Shown here: piece after piece, positions 54,262 through 63,283 of the stretch | How the letters are laid out: each line of letters begins with the position of its first letter | How positions within the stretch are numbered: the first letter of the stretch is position 1 | From: Phormidium tenue FACHB-886 | Lineage (GTDB): Bacteria > Cyanobacteriota > Cyanobacteriia > Elainellales > Elainellaceae | Assembly (NCBI RefSeq): GCF_014764505.1 | Contig: NZ_JACXWX010000010.1 | Location: 24,001 to 88,000 of the forward strand | Length of the DNA stretch: 64,000 nt | Direction: 5' to 3' | Notes under the pieces: model-generated | Told to the model about the DNA's origin: nothing | Seen by the model: the letters and a program-made list of their open reading frames with translations, nothing else | Databases searched by the model: none | Translations under genes and position numbers: made by a program

Positions 54262-54459
54262 CTGCGAGTCTTGAGGGTGCGAGAATGATTTGTAACGTAG
54301 TGTTGCCTATTGACTTCGCTAGTAAATACTTTGTAATAAGTTTTTATCAACTTTTCCGGAACAATCGGGGCCTGCTCTTGTAGTTACGGAATCTATAAGT
54401 GACTGAACGGGCGTGGCTCGTTTTGCCACTTTGCCCTTCAGCTAGCTAATGTCCTTGGA

Positions 54460-54939
54460 ATGCCTATGACTATGACTCCAGAACTGCCAACGGAGGCTCC
54501 TCTGCGCTCCACGATCGCCTCAGAGAAGTCGAATCGATCGCTCTCTTGGCGGGTCGCATCCAATCTCTTCGTGAGCTTCCGCTACGCATGGGCAGGCGTT
54601 AGCTACACCTTTCAGACTCAGCGAAATTTCCGAATTCACGTTGTAGTGGGTACGTTGGCAATCCTGCTCAGCCTTTACCTGCAGCTGACCCGCGTCGAAA
54701 TTGCCATCATTGGCCTAACGAGCGGGGCAGTCATGACGATGGAACTCCTCAACACGGCGCTAGAGTCAGTCGTTGACCTGACCGTCCGCCAGACCTACCA
54801 TGAGCTAGCCAAAATTGCCAAAGACTGTGCTGCGGGTGCTGTACTGATCTCGGCGATCGCCTCGGTGATCGTGGCGGGTTCCCTCTTGCTGCCACCACTG
54901 CTGGCGCGGCTACAGCTTGTTTTGTTTAGCATTGCTTAA
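54460..54939 (+). CDS. dgkA: Diacylglycerol/undecaprenol kinase (DgkA family)
   Basis: This small, three-helix inner-membrane kinase phosphorylates diacylglycerol or undecaprenol. Its 159 residues include a polar N-terminal extension of about 35 residues. The core has SFRYAWAGVSYTFQTQRNFR, the active-site ELLNTALESVVDL and the metal- and ATP-binding AKIAKDCAAGAVL. Gram-positive homologues use undecaprenol. It follows ybeY, a common pairing in bacteria. Confidence 0.93.
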   Translation: MPMTMTPELPTEAPLRSTIASEKSNRSLSWRVASNLFVSFRYAWAGVSYTFQTQRNFRIHVVVGTLAILLSLYLQLTRVEIAIIGLTSGAVMTMELLNTALESVVDLTVRQTYHELAKIAKDCAAGAVLISAIASVIVAGSLLLPPLLARLQLVLFSIA

Positions 54940-54952
54940 ATTAAGTTCGCTT

Positions 54953-54982
54953 AAGTAGGTTCAAAGACAAGTAGGTTCAAAG
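54953..54982. repeat. 14-bp direct repeat after dgkA
   Basis: AAGTAGGTTCAAAG occurs at 54953-54966 and again at 54969-54982, separated by two bases. Confidence 0.85.
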
Positions 54983-55119
54983 GCTGAAAATAGGCATTTG
55001 GGGCGGTTCATTCCTGTGTTGCTTAGCCTTGGTTCTGCTTTGCGGAATTGGGTGGAGCCATCAACGCTAAAATTTATCCACGTAAAGCTACACTTCCTAA
55101 CCGTTCTCCTCCCCGCCCT

Positions 55120-55731
55120 ATGATTCTCGTCATCGATAACTACGACAGTTTCACCTACAACATCGTGCAATACCTGGGTGAATTAGGAGCCGAGCTGCCG
55201 ATCGCCGCAGATGTGCAGGTGTATCGCAATGACCAAATTACCCTGGCGCAAATTCGACGGCTTGCTCCAGATGCGATCGTGATTTCGCCCGGTCCCGGTC
55301 ATCCAAACGAGTCAGGGGTTTCGCTGGATGTGATCGCCGAGCTGGGGCAGACGCTGCCCGTTTTGGGAGTGTGCTTGGGGCATCAAGGCATTGGGCAGGT
55401 GTTTGGCGGCAAGATTGTGGCTGCACCAGAGCTAATGCATGGCAAAACCTCACAGGTATTCCACACAGGGGTGGGGGTTTTTGCAGGCTTAGAGAACCCG
55501 CTGACGGCAACCCGCTATCACAGCTTAGTCATCGATCGGGCAACTTGTCCTGCAGACCTAGAGATTACTGCTTGGGTAGAAGACGGCACAATTATGGCAG
55601 TGCGTCACCGGAACTATCCGCACCTCCAAGGCGTCCAGTTTCATCCAGAAAGCGTTTTGACTCAGACGGGCAAGCAACTCCTCCGAAATTTCTTAGTGGC
55701 AATTCCCCAGAAAGCAGCGGCGGTAGGCTAA
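55120..55731 (+). CDS. trpG: Anthranilate/aminodeoxychorismate synthase glutamine amidotransferase subunit
   Basis: This class I glutamine amidotransferase supplies ammonia for tryptophan or folate synthesis. I start at ATG 55120, where the family begins ([23 protein letters not shown]). The active-site Cys is in [12 protein letters not shown] and the His-Glu pair in [17 protein letters not shown] and the YHSLVIDR loop are also present. At 203 residues it is a free-standing subunit; trpE/pabB is not adjacent. Many cyanobacteria have one such subunit for both pathways, so trpG versus pabA is not decided. Confidence 0.93.
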   Translation: MILVIDNYDSFTYNIVQYLGELGAELPIAADVQVYRNDQITLAQIRRLAPDAIVISPGPGHPNESGVSLDVIAELGQTLPVLGVCLGHQGIGQVFGGKIVAAPELMHGKTSQVFHTGVGVFAGLENPLTATRYHSLVIDRATCPADLEITAWVEDGTIMAVRHRNYPHLQGVQFHPESVLTQTGKQLLRNFLVAIPQKAAAVG

Positions 55732-55745
55732 ACGGAGCGAATCCC

Positions 55746-55779
55746 TGTAAGCTTACTTGTAAGCTTAGACTTGTAAGCT
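55746..55779. repeat. 8-bp TGTAAGCT repeated three times after trpG
   Basis: TGTAAGCT occurs at 55746-55753, 55758-55765 and 55772-55779, with spacings of 12 and 14 bases, in the spacer before the MBL-fold gene. Confidence 0.75.
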
Positions 55780-55865
55780 GAGAAAGGCGCTTTCTAGAAC
55801 GCTTTCAATCAACTAATGATCGCCAGGGCAGTGGTTCAAGGCGATCGCATCAGTGTGAGGATGAT

Positions 55866-56630
55866 ATGCAGCGACGACAGTTTATTCAGTGTGCTGGAGC
55901 CAGTTTAGCCGTCTCTTTTGGTGTAGGTTTGCTCGATCGAGGCGGGGCAATCGCCCAGAGCGGTGGTGTAACGATTCAGTCTTTAGGACACACCTGCTTT
56001 TTGTTTACCGGCGACGGACGGCGAATTCTGGTCAATCCTTTCCGTCCGATTGGCTGTACTGCTGGCTATCGCGCCCCCAATGTTGCAGCTGATTTGGTAA
56101 TGATTAGCAGCCGCCTGTTTGATGAAGGGGTGGTGGAAGGGCTGCCGGGAGGTCCGCGTCTGCTAGATGAACCGGGAGTTTATGAATTCACCGGGCTGCA
56201 GGTGCAGGGCATTCAAACTGACCACGACGATGTGCAAGGCAGGCGGTTCGGGGTCAACGTTGTGTGGCGATGGAATCAGGGCGGGGTCAACATTGTACAT
56301 ATGGGCGGCGCGGCAGCCCCAATTACAGTGGAGCAGCAGATCCTCCTCGGTCGTCCTGATGTGCTGCTGCTGCCAGTGGGCAATGGACCCAAAGCCTTCA
56401 CGCCAGAAGAAGCCCAAGCGGCGATCCAAACGCTCAATCCTAGGCTGATCATCCCAACTCAATACCGAACGCAAGCCGCTGATGCGAGCGCCTGTGATAT
56501 CCTGCCGATCAACAATTTCTTAACCCTGATGCAGGGGACACCTGTGGAGCAGGTGGGGGATTCTACTTCGGTTAGCGCGTCGAGTCTGCCACAGTCCAGC
56601 GCAATTAGGGTATTGAGCTACGCTTTCTAG
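55866..56630 (+). CDS. Tat-exported metallo-beta-lactamase-fold protein with degenerate metal motif
   Basis: The 254-residue protein starts with a twin-arginine signal (RRQFIQCAGASLAVSFGVG) and an AIAQS cleavage-like site. The fold is that of UlaG-like MBL hydrolases: IQSLGHTCFLFTGDGRRILVNPF at the start and RLIIPTQYRT near the end. Where the HxHxDH metal motif should be (about 78-87) the sequence reads VMISSRLFDEG, so those ligands are lost. Some later His/Asp residues (TDHDDVQG, VHMGGAA) remain. A binding or structural role is more likely than hydrolysis. Confidence 0.8.
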   Translation: MQRRQFIQCAGASLAVSFGVGLLDRGGAIAQSGGVTIQSLGHTCFLFTGDGRRILVNPFRPIGCTAGYRAPNVAADLVMISSRLFDEGVVEGLPGGPRLLDEPGVYEFTGLQVQGIQTDHDDVQGRRFGVNVVWRWNQGGVNIVHMGGAAAPITVEQQILLGRPDVLLLPVGNGPKAFTPEEAQAAIQTLNPRLIIPTQYRTQAADASACDILPINNFLTLMQGTPVEQVGDSTSVSASSLPQSSAIRVLSYAF

Positions 56631-56659
56631 GCTTTGTAGACTTCTCCGGTTAGATCAGA

Positions 56660-56698
56660 GAGAGGGTTGTGGGCACGCTTTGCACCCACAACCCTCTC
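56660..56698. terminator. Bidirectional hairpin between the MBL gene and the antiporter gene
   Basis: A perfect 14-bp stem (GAGAGGGTTGTGGG 56660-56673 / 56685-56698) with an 11-base loop lies between the two convergent stop codons. Confidence 0.8.
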
Positions 56699-56742
56699 CT
56701 TAATGGAAATCTGACTTAGGCGATCGTCTGTCCGATTGTTCT

Positions 56743-57837
56743 TCAACCTAACCCTTCCATCACTGGGTGATAGTAGAAAGCAACGCCCAAAATCGCATAG
56801 GTTGCCAGCAGTAGAACACCTTCCAGCCAGTTCGATCGCCCATCTAAGCTAATCAAGTTGGCTAACAGGACGGCGATCGTAACGGCAACCACTTCAAACA
56901 GGTTAAAGTTCAAATCCATCGGCTGTCCGATTACGCGCCCCACCAAAATCAGAATAGGAGCTACCAGCAAAGCGACGAGTAGGCTCGATCCCATTGCTAC
57001 CGAAACCGCCAGATCCATATTGTTCTTCACAGCAACGCGAACAGCCGTGACATACTCTGCAGCTCCACCCACCAGCGGCAGCAAAATCACCCCCGTAAAC
57101 AAAGGTGACAATCCTAACCCAGCGGTAGCTTCTTCCACAGCGCCCACAAAAATTTCTGACTCAAAGGCAACTGCGATCGTGGAAACCGCCAAAACACCTA
57201 GCCAGAACCACAGGTTTGGTTTGTGTTCGTTCGCTGGAGCGGCTTCTCCTTCCAAATCGGCAACGCCCACATCGTACAAATAGCTGTGAGTTTTGAGAGA
57301 GAAGACCAAACTGAGAATATAGACCAGCACCAAGATAGCGGCCGCCGCCATCGAAATCTCGCTAATCTCCAGCTCATTCACGCCAGAAGTAGAGACGACC
57401 AAAGCAGGCAAAATTAGCGCAGTCACCGCCAGCGTCATGGTGGAGCCGTTTACCCGCGCCACAACGGGCTGAAATTCCTGCTCTTTGTAGCGCAAGCCAC
57501 CCAGCAGCATCGACAAACCCATCACCAGCAGCAGGTTACTCACGATCGTCCCCGTGATGCTGGCTTTGACAATATCCACCAGTCCCTCTCTAAGGGCGAC
57601 TAGGGCAATGATTAATTCTGTCGCATTACCAAACACCGCATTGAGCAATCCGCCGATCGAGGGCCCAGCGACGACTGCTACTTCTTCTGTTGCCGTACTG
57701 AGCCAGATAGCAAGGGGCACAATGGCGATCGCAGAGGTAATGAAGACGGTGAGTGCACCCCATCCTAGCTTCTCAGCAGCAATAGAAATGGGGATAAAGA
57801 GTAATAAACCGAAGGAAATAATATTTTTGATGGACAT
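56743..57837 (-). CDS. Calcium/proton antiporter (CAX family), diverged paralogue
   Basis: The 364-residue membrane protein has eleven hydrophobic segments and the two inverted halves of the cation/proton exchangers, with an acidic loop between (VADLEGEAAPANEH). The first signature is canonical (GNATELIIALVAL, 70-82). The second reads GGAAEYVTAV (257-266) rather than GNAAEHATAV, and the later GSSLLVAL replaces GSSLQIAL. Ion choice may therefore differ. It is the downstream member of a tandem pair, 235 bases from its paralogue on the same strand. Confidence 0.9.
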   Translation of the reverse strand: MSIKNIISFGLLLFIPISIAAEKLGWGALTVFITSAIAIVPLAIWLSTATEEVAVVAGPSIGGLLNAVFGNATELIIALVALREGLVDIVKASITGTIVSNLLLVMGLSMLLGGLRYKEQEFQPVVARVNGSTMTLAVTALILPALVVSTSGVNELEISEISMAAAAILVLVYILSLVFSLKTHSYLYDVGVADLEGEAAPANEHKPNLWFWLGVLAVSTIAVAFESEIFVGAVEEATAGLGLSPLFTGVILLPLVGGAAEYVTAVRVAVKNNMDLAVSVAMGSSLLVALLVAPILILVGRVIGQPMDLNFNLFEVVAVTIAVLLANLISLDGRSNWLEGVLLLATYAILGVAFYYHPVMEGLG

Positions 57838-58072
57838 AGCAATGCTTAATGGCGTGAGGGACAGGGTGTTCTGTCGGTGCGCAGCTACTTCACACTAAAG
57901 CATCTGTCGCTGGTAAGTCACCCCAAAACGATGCGGGCTGACACAAACTGCGTAAGTCCTCGCTGTCAGCTTAAAGGATATACCTACCGAACTGATAAAT
58001 CAGCTAAATCAGCGTTTGTATAACGTTAAATCGTTTCCAGCTTTGTTTAAGGTGATCTAGGTTTAGGGTGCT

Positions 58073-59185
58073 CTAGCCCATGCCCTCGATCGCTGGATGA
58101 TAGAAGAAAGCTGCCCCGATCACAAAGTAGGTTGCTAGCAGCAGCGTTCCCTCTAGCCAGTTCGATCGCCCATCTGAGCTGACCGAGTTTGCAATTAACA
58201 CAGAGACCATCACTGCAACCAACTCAAACGGGTTAAAATTCAAGTCCATCGGCTGTCCCAGAATCGATCCGGCAATCACCAGCACAGGCGCAACAAACAA
58301 AGCAATCTGCAGGCTTGAGCCCAGCGCTACGGACACAGCCAAATCCATTTTGTTTTTCGTTGCCACGACTACTGCCGTGGCATGTTCTGCCGCATTGCCA
58401 ATGATCGGCAGCAGAATAATACCGGTAAATAGTTCTGTCAAGCCCAGCGTCCTGGTCGCTTCTTCTAGCGACTCGACCAGCAGCTCCGATTCGATCGCTA
58501 CCAGCAGCGTTACACCCAGCAGCACCCCAACCCACAGCGGCAGGTTTGGCTTTTTGCCTTCTTGAGTGAAGCCACCTTCTTCTTCTTCCGCAACGCCCAC
58601 ATCGTAGAGATAGCTGTGGGTCTTCATCGAGAAGAACAGCGTCAGCAGGTAAACTGTAATCAGAGCAACTGCCACTACCACCGACAGCTTTTGCAAAATG
58701 GGTCCGCTGATTCCTGCAGAGGTATAGTTTAGGGCAGTGGGCATCAGCATTGCGATCACCGCTAGATTCATCGAAGAGGCATTGAGGCGAGCAACCGTGG
58801 ACTGAAATTCTTGCTCTTTATAGCGCAAGCCACCCAGCAGCATCGAAAAGCCCATCACCAGCAGCAGATTGCCAATGATTGATCCAGTCAGGCTGGCTTT
58901 AACCACGTCAACCAGCCCCGCCTTCAGCGCTACCAGCGCAATAATCAACTCTGTAGCGTTGCCAAACGTGGCATTGAGTAAACCACCCAAAGAAGGTCCT
59001 ACGACGATCGCGATCTCCTCGGTTGCTGTGCCCATCCAAGCTGCCAGCGGCAGGACCGCTAAACAGGCAGTAATAAACACTGCTAGCGGACTCCACTCCA
59101 GAAAGTGAGCGGCAACCGAAACAGGCACAAACACCAGCAGCACTGTAAAAATCCAGTCTTTCAACGAAAATTTTCTTAGGTTCAT
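58073..59185 (-). CDS. Calcium/proton antiporter (CAX family), canonical
   Basis: The 370-residue membrane protein exchanges Ca2+ (or Mn2+) for protons. Both family signatures are intact: GNATELIIALVAL (76-88) and GNAAEHATAVVVA (263-275), with GSSLQIALFVAP after the second. An acidic loop (EEEEGGF) separates the halves. It is the upstream, canonical member of the tandem pair; colinear similarity with the 56743-57837 product, including HSYLYDVGVA and DGRSNWLEG, shows a gene duplication. Confidence 0.93.
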   Translation of the reverse strand: MNLRKFSLKDWIFTVLLVFVPVSVAAHFLEWSPLAVFITACLAVLPLAAWMGTATEEIAIVVGPSLGGLLNATFGNATELIIALVALKAGLVDVVKASLTGSIIGNLLLVMGFSMLLGGLRYKEQEFQSTVARLNASSMNLAVIAMLMPTALNYTSAGISGPILQKLSVVVAVALITVYLLTLFFSMKTHSYLYDVGVAEEEEGGFTQEGKKPNLPLWVGVLLGVTLLVAIESELLVESLEEATRTLGLTELFTGIILLPIIGNAAEHATAVVVATKNKMDLAVSVALGSSLQIALFVAPVLVIAGSILGQPMDLNFNPFELVAVMVSVLIANSVSSDGRSNWLEGTLLLATYFVIGAAFFYHPAIEGMG

Positions 59186-59319
59186 CGGAACTCAAACTTG
59201 ATCAGACTTAGCATAGGCTAGCTCAGCAGATTCGCTTTCGTAAATTTCCGCGTCGCCCTTGACGGCTCTAAAGAATTTGCGATCGGGCTATGGCGATTTC
59301 CAATTGCTTGAATTTCGGC

Positions 59320-59349
59320 AAAAAAAGAGGACACTTAATTTGTGCCCTC
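59320..59349 (-). terminator. Intrinsic terminator of glnA
   Basis: On the minus strand GAGGGCAC pairs with GTGTCCTC (one G.T pair) around a 7-base AT loop and is followed by seven Ts. It lies 76 bases beyond the glnA stop codon. Confidence 0.9.
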
Positions 59350-59425
59350 ATCTACACTCTATTTGCAGCTTTGCTTCGTTGAGCAGCAGAAATCAGAGCG
59401 ATCGCGCTACTCAACGAACACAGCC

Positions 59426-60841
59426 TTAGCAGTCGTAGTACAGTTCAAACTCAAAGGGGTGAGGCAGCTTGCTCAGCGGCTTCACTTCGCTATCCATCTT
59501 CAAGGAAATCCAGTTGTAGATGAAGTCTTCGGGGAAGACGCCGTTTGCCGTCAAGAAGTCGTGATCGCTCTCCAAGTTTGCCAACGCTTCTGCCAAATTC
59601 GCTGGGGCCTTGGGCACTTTCGCCAGCTCTTCGGGCGCCATTTCATAGATATCAACATCCAATGGCTCGCCCGGATCGATTTGATTCTTCACCCCATCTA
59701 AGCCTGCACACAGCATTGCCGAGAAAGTGAGGTAAGGATTACTGGAGGCATCTGGGCAGCGGAACTCCATGCGCTTTGCCTTCGGGCTGCTGGCGATCGG
59801 GATCCGGATCGATGCCGATCGGTTTCCTGCAGAGTATGCCAGGTTAACCGGCGCTTCGAAACCTGGAACCAAGCGCTTGTAGGAGTTGGTGGTGGGGTTG
59901 GTGAAGGCAAGCAGCGAAGGGGCGTGCTTCAGGATACCGCCGATAAACCACAGGGCAGTCTGGCTCAAACCTGCGTACTTGTCGCCCGCAAACAGGGGTT
60001 GACCATCCTTCCAGATGGAAATGTGGCTATGCATCCCTGTACCGTTGTCGTCGTGGATTGGCTTCGGCATGAAGGTAGCAGTTTTGCCATACTTACGAGC
60101 CACGTTCTTGACAACGTACTTGTAGGTCAACACAAAGTCTGCTGCGTGAACTAGATCAGCAAACTTGATGCCTAGCTCACACTGTCCGCCGCCAGCAACT
60201 TCGTGGTGGTGCTTCTCGATCGGCAGACCACACTTACCCATGGTCAGCAGCATTTCTGTCCGCATGTCCTGCAGCATATCCGACGGAGCGACAGGGAAAT
60301 AGCCGCGCTTTTTGCTGACTTTGTAGCCCAAGCTGCCGTCCCTACCGGAGTTCCAGATGCCTTCGTCTGAGTCGATGAAGTAGTAGCCTTCATGACCCGA
60401 TTGACCGTATTGAATACTGTCAAAAATAAAGAATTCTGGTTCAGGACCGCAATAAACTTTATCGCCTACCCCGGTGGAGATCAGGTAGTCTACCGCTTTT
60501 TGAGCGATCGATCGAGGATCACGCTCGTAGGGCTCACCCGTACGCGGATCGGCAATTGTGCAAACCATGCTAAGGGTCGGCACTTCCATGAAGGGGTCGA
60601 TCCAAGCCGTTGTTGGGTCGGGAATCATGCTCATGTCGGAGTTGTTGATTGCCTTCCAACCCCGAATGCTAGAGCCGTCAAACGGAACGCCAACTTCAAC
60701 TTTGAAAGAATCTTCTTCAATTAAGCTTTTGTGAAACGTGCAGTGTTGCCAGATGCCAAAGAGGTCAACGAACTTGAGGTCAATCAGTTCGATGCCCTGT
60801 TGCTCGATCATCTGTAAGACTTCTTGTGCTGTCTCAGGCAT
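59426..60841 (-). CDS. glnA: Glutamine synthetase, type I
   Basis: GlnA makes glutamine from glutamate and ammonium and is the main route of nitrogen assimilation. The 471-residue protein has the type I signatures: FDGSSIRGW, the metal/substrate [23 protein letters not shown], the ATP-binding [16 protein letters not shown] and the latch-like C-terminus ending ELYYDC. In cyanobacteria activity is usually tuned by small inactivating factors rather than by adenylylation; no gif gene is visible in this window. An NtcA-type promoter lies upstream. It is monocistronic with its own terminator. Confidence 0.98.
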   Translation of the reverse strand: MPETAQEVLQMIEQQGIELIDLKFVDLFGIWQHCTFHKSLIEEDSFKVEVGVPFDGSSIRGWKAINNSDMSMIPDPTTAWIDPFMEVPTLSMVCTIADPRTGEPYERDPRSIAQKAVDYLISTGVGDKVYCGPEPEFFIFDSIQYGQSGHEGYYFIDSDEGIWNSGRDGSLGYKVSKKRGYFPVAPSDMLQDMRTEMLLTMGKCGLPIEKHHHEVAGGGQCELGIKFADLVHAADFVLTYKYVVKNVARKYGKTATFMPKPIHDDNGTGMHSHISIWKDGQPLFAGDKYAGLSQTALWFIGGILKHAPSLLAFTNPTTNSYKRLVPGFEAPVNLAYSAGNRSASIRIPIASSPKAKRMEFRCPDASSNPYLTFSAMLCAGLDGVKNQIDPGEPLDVDIYEMAPEELAKVPKAPANLAEALANLESDHDFLTANGVFPEDFIYNWISLKMDSEVKPLSKLPHPFEFELYYDC

Positions 60842-61457
60842 TGTTACTCCTTAACTAGTTGCGGCACTTCAGGGACTTTTCAGCGGTTATTTCTAGCGTT
60901 GCAGAGGAGAGGACGTTTAGATGACAACAGTAGGGCAGGGATCGAGGAGCGATCGGGTGAAACCGTCTTCGAGTGGCTTACTGCCCGCTCTTTAGAAAGA
61001 TTCGATATTCCACAGCTCTGACGAGATGGGAGCCTTGCGAATCCTCCAAAGATGAAGGTTTGCAGGAAGCTGCACCATCATAAGTACAGCTTTAACTAGC
61101 CGTTTGTAGTCAATCACACTAAACACTGCCCATTCCGGTCCAACTTAGGTTCAGCTATCTTTAGCCATTCGGTCAAACTTAACCTTAAATTAACGATCAA
61201 AAACTGTATTATCGGATACAAAAAATGATACTTTAAGGATTTAGTGGCGGTATATTTTTTAACTTTATCTGCAAATTATTTTGGGGCTGAATCACGAGCC
61301 TACATAGTTGCCTGAGCATCCTCCTTAGCGTAATTTTTTGTAGCAAAGCAAGGACACAAACAGCGTCAGCGCATCGTGGTAGACTGATGTTCAACGCTGT
61401 GAAACACATAACGATACACAATTTACCCTTAATCAAGCTGTTGGGAGAATAGATTTC
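60842..61457. other. 616-bp divergent spacer between glnA and apcF
   Basis: It holds the glnA NtcA-type promoter (61077-61119), a glnA leader of roughly 220 bases and the apcF promoter. I looked for the glutamine-riboswitch core in the glnA leader and did not find it. No gene was found. Confidence 0.55.
61077..61119 (-). promoter_or_regulatory. NtcA-activated promoter of glnA
   Basis: On the minus strand GTG-N8-TAC (61119-61106) is followed 23 bases later by a -10 hexamer TATGAT (61082-61077). This is the class II NtcA layout (GTA-N8-TAC, about 22 bases, TAN3T) with one base change. Transcription should start near 61070. Confidence 0.75.
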
Positions 61458-61967
61458 ATGCGGGATGCGGTGACTAGTCTAATTAGAAACTACGACAGCA
61501 CAGGTCGATACCTCGATCGCAACGCCCTTGACTCACTCAAGTCTTTCTTTGATTCTGGCATGGCCCGCGTTCAAGCGGCATCCGTCATTAATGGCAATGC
61601 TGCAGCGATCGTTAAACAAGCCGGATTACAACTCTTTGAACAGGTCCCTGAGCTAATTCGTCCGGGTGGCAATGCCTACACCACCCGTCGCTATGCCGCC
61701 TGCCTGCGCGATATGGACTATTACCTCCGCTATGCTAGCTATGCTCTAGTGGCAGGCAGCATGGATGTGCTAGATGAGCGCGTTCTGCAGGGCTTGCGCG
61801 AAACCTACAACTCGTTGGCAGTGCCGATTGGTCCTACTGTGGTAGGCATTCAGATCATGAAAGATATTGTCAAAGAGCAGGTAGCGGCGGCTGGCATCAC
61901 TGATACAGCGATCGTCGATCAGCCCTTTGATTACATGACTCGTGAGCTGAGCGAGCAGGATGTCTAG
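61458..61967 (+). CDS. apcF: Allophycocyanin beta-18 subunit
   Basis: ApcF is a beta-type subunit of the phycobilisome core, part of the terminal-emitter trimers that pass energy to the photosystems. The 169-residue globin-like protein has the bilin-binding Cys82 in RRYAACLRDMDYYLRY and Asn72 (GGNAYTT), the residue that is methylated in beta subunits. YNSLAVPIGPTVVGIQIMK and the ending FDYMTRELSEQD fit ApcF rather than ApcB or ApcD. GGGAGA precedes the ATG at good spacing. It is monocistronic, divergent from glnA. Confidence 0.95.
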   Translation: MRDAVTSLIRNYDSTGRYLDRNALDSLKSFFDSGMARVQAASVINGNAAAIVKQAGLQLFEQVPELIRPGGNAYTTRRYAACLRDMDYYLRYASYALVAGSMDVLDERVLQGLRETYNSLAVPIGPTVVGIQIMKDIVKEQVAAAGITDTAIVDQPFDYMTRELSEQDV

Positions 61968-61990
61968 GTTACGTTAATAGGCTGTAATTA

Positions 61991-62023
61991 AAAAAAGGGA
62001 CACTTGCCAAGTGCCCCTTTTTT
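61991..62023. terminator. Bidirectional terminator between apcF and the GT9 gene
   Basis: A stem AAAAAAGGG-A-CACTT / AAGTG-C-CCCTTTTTT with a 3-base loop ends in a T-run on both strands. It lies 24 bases after the apcF stop codon. Confidence 0.9.
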
Positions 62024-62052
62024 GTTCATCTTGATTGAAGCTGCTTTTGAAG

Positions 62053-62994
62053 CTAACCACCCCAAACTTTCTCTAGCACTTGAGCAGGCGGAATATCAGC
62101 AAGCTTGCCTGTTGACGATTGAATGGCAGAAAACTTGTCACTTTTAGGCAGCAGTGTGGCGGCAGTCTTCGAGCCGAACAGGGCTAGAGTATAAACCTTC
62201 AGCGCCACCGCCAGCTGCATCGGTACACCGGATGCTCCCACCACCAAATTGGCTCCAGCGATCATGGCAGCAAGCTTGCCGAGGTTGGCAGGACGCGTCA
62301 CCTTTAAATCGGGATAGGCTTGGGTGAGAGGGACAATTGCCGCTGGCTCGCCCGCAGTTTGTGCTAATACGAGAGGTATATCTGGCTGGCGATCGCGGAA
62401 ACTTTGAACGATCTCCTTCCAGCTCTCAATTGGATAAGTTTCGCTTTGTTCAGAATCTGCCTGCAGCAGCACATAGCCGCTGTTGCCGATGCCTAATCGC
62501 TTTCGTTCGCCATCTGCCCAATCTAGATCGGCTTTGGGGACGGTGAGGCTGAGCTCTGGGCAGGACACGTTGATGTTCAGCCCTTGCAGCAAATCATGGT
62601 AAGCATAGGCAGTGTACTGATCAGGCTTAAAGGGCACGACATTGGTATAGAACAGCTTGCCCGCGCTGTTGTCGTAGCAGATACGCTTAGGGACACCCGT
62701 TAACCACAGCAGCATGCCCACACCCCAGCCCTGCCCTGTATAGATTGCGGCCGTGTAGTAGCGATCGCGCACCACACCTAAGAGGTTTGCCCAATCTGCC
62801 GGACTGTTGCGATCGGGGTAATCAAACGCCAGCACGTCGTCGACAGATTTAGAGAGCGAGTAGGCAGCCTTGGCTCTTGGCTCCACTACCACGTCAATCT
62901 CTGCGTTGGGATAGCTTTGCTTCAAGCTATCCAGCGCCGGAAAAAATAAAATCTGCTCGTTTATCCCGCCAGGGACAAAAGCTATTATCCGCAT
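62053..62994 (-). CDS. Glycosyltransferase family 9 (heptosyltransferase-like)
   Basis: I start at ATG 62992-62994, where the fold begins (MRIIAFVPGGINEQILFFPALDSLK), preceded by GGAA. The 313-residue protein has the two Rossmann domains of GT9 heptosyltransferases. AEIDVVVEPRA and TGVPKRICY lie in the first half. The second half has YVLLQADSEQSETYPIESWKEI and the nucleotide-sugar loop GANLVVGASGVPMQLAVAL. It probably adds a sugar to lipopolysaccharide or another surface glycan. It is alone here, with no other surface-polysaccharide genes. Confidence 0.88.
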   Translation of the reverse strand: MRIIAFVPGGINEQILFFPALDSLKQSYPNAEIDVVVEPRAKAAYSLSKSVDDVLAFDYPDRNSPADWANLLGVVRDRYYTAAIYTGQGWGVGMLLWLTGVPKRICYDNSAGKLFYTNVVPFKPDQYTAYAYHDLLQGLNINVSCPELSLTVPKADLDWADGERKRLGIGNSGYVLLQADSEQSETYPIESWKEIVQSFRDRQPDIPLVLAQTAGEPAAIVPLTQAYPDLKVTRPANLGKLAAMIAGANLVVGASGVPMQLAVALKVYTLALFGSKTAATLLPKSDKFSAIQSSTGKLADIPPAQVLEKVWGG

Positions 62995-63283
62995 AGAAAT
63001 TCCGCTACGAATATGGCGATTACTCAACTCCAGGTGCGGGTTCCTAAACCAAAGCGGAGCTCATCCACTCTATTTAAACCCTCATAAGTCACCACTTTAC
63101 TAGCTTTCTTCAAGCAGGAAGTGTATTTACACATGCAGCCCTGATTAACTTACCAGTCCCTACCCAAATTCTCAATATTCTACAGCAGGGAAATAGTAAT
63201 TTCTCCCTTCCGATAGAGCAAGCCAAGCCGAATAGTGCTGCTGCCCCTCACAATAGAGATCAAGTCCCTTCCTGTTCAGCCTT

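Noticed and set aside
60842-61076. Glutamine riboswitch in the glnA leader
   Set aside because: The leader is long enough, but the conserved core strings of the glnA RNA motif were not found on the minus strand.
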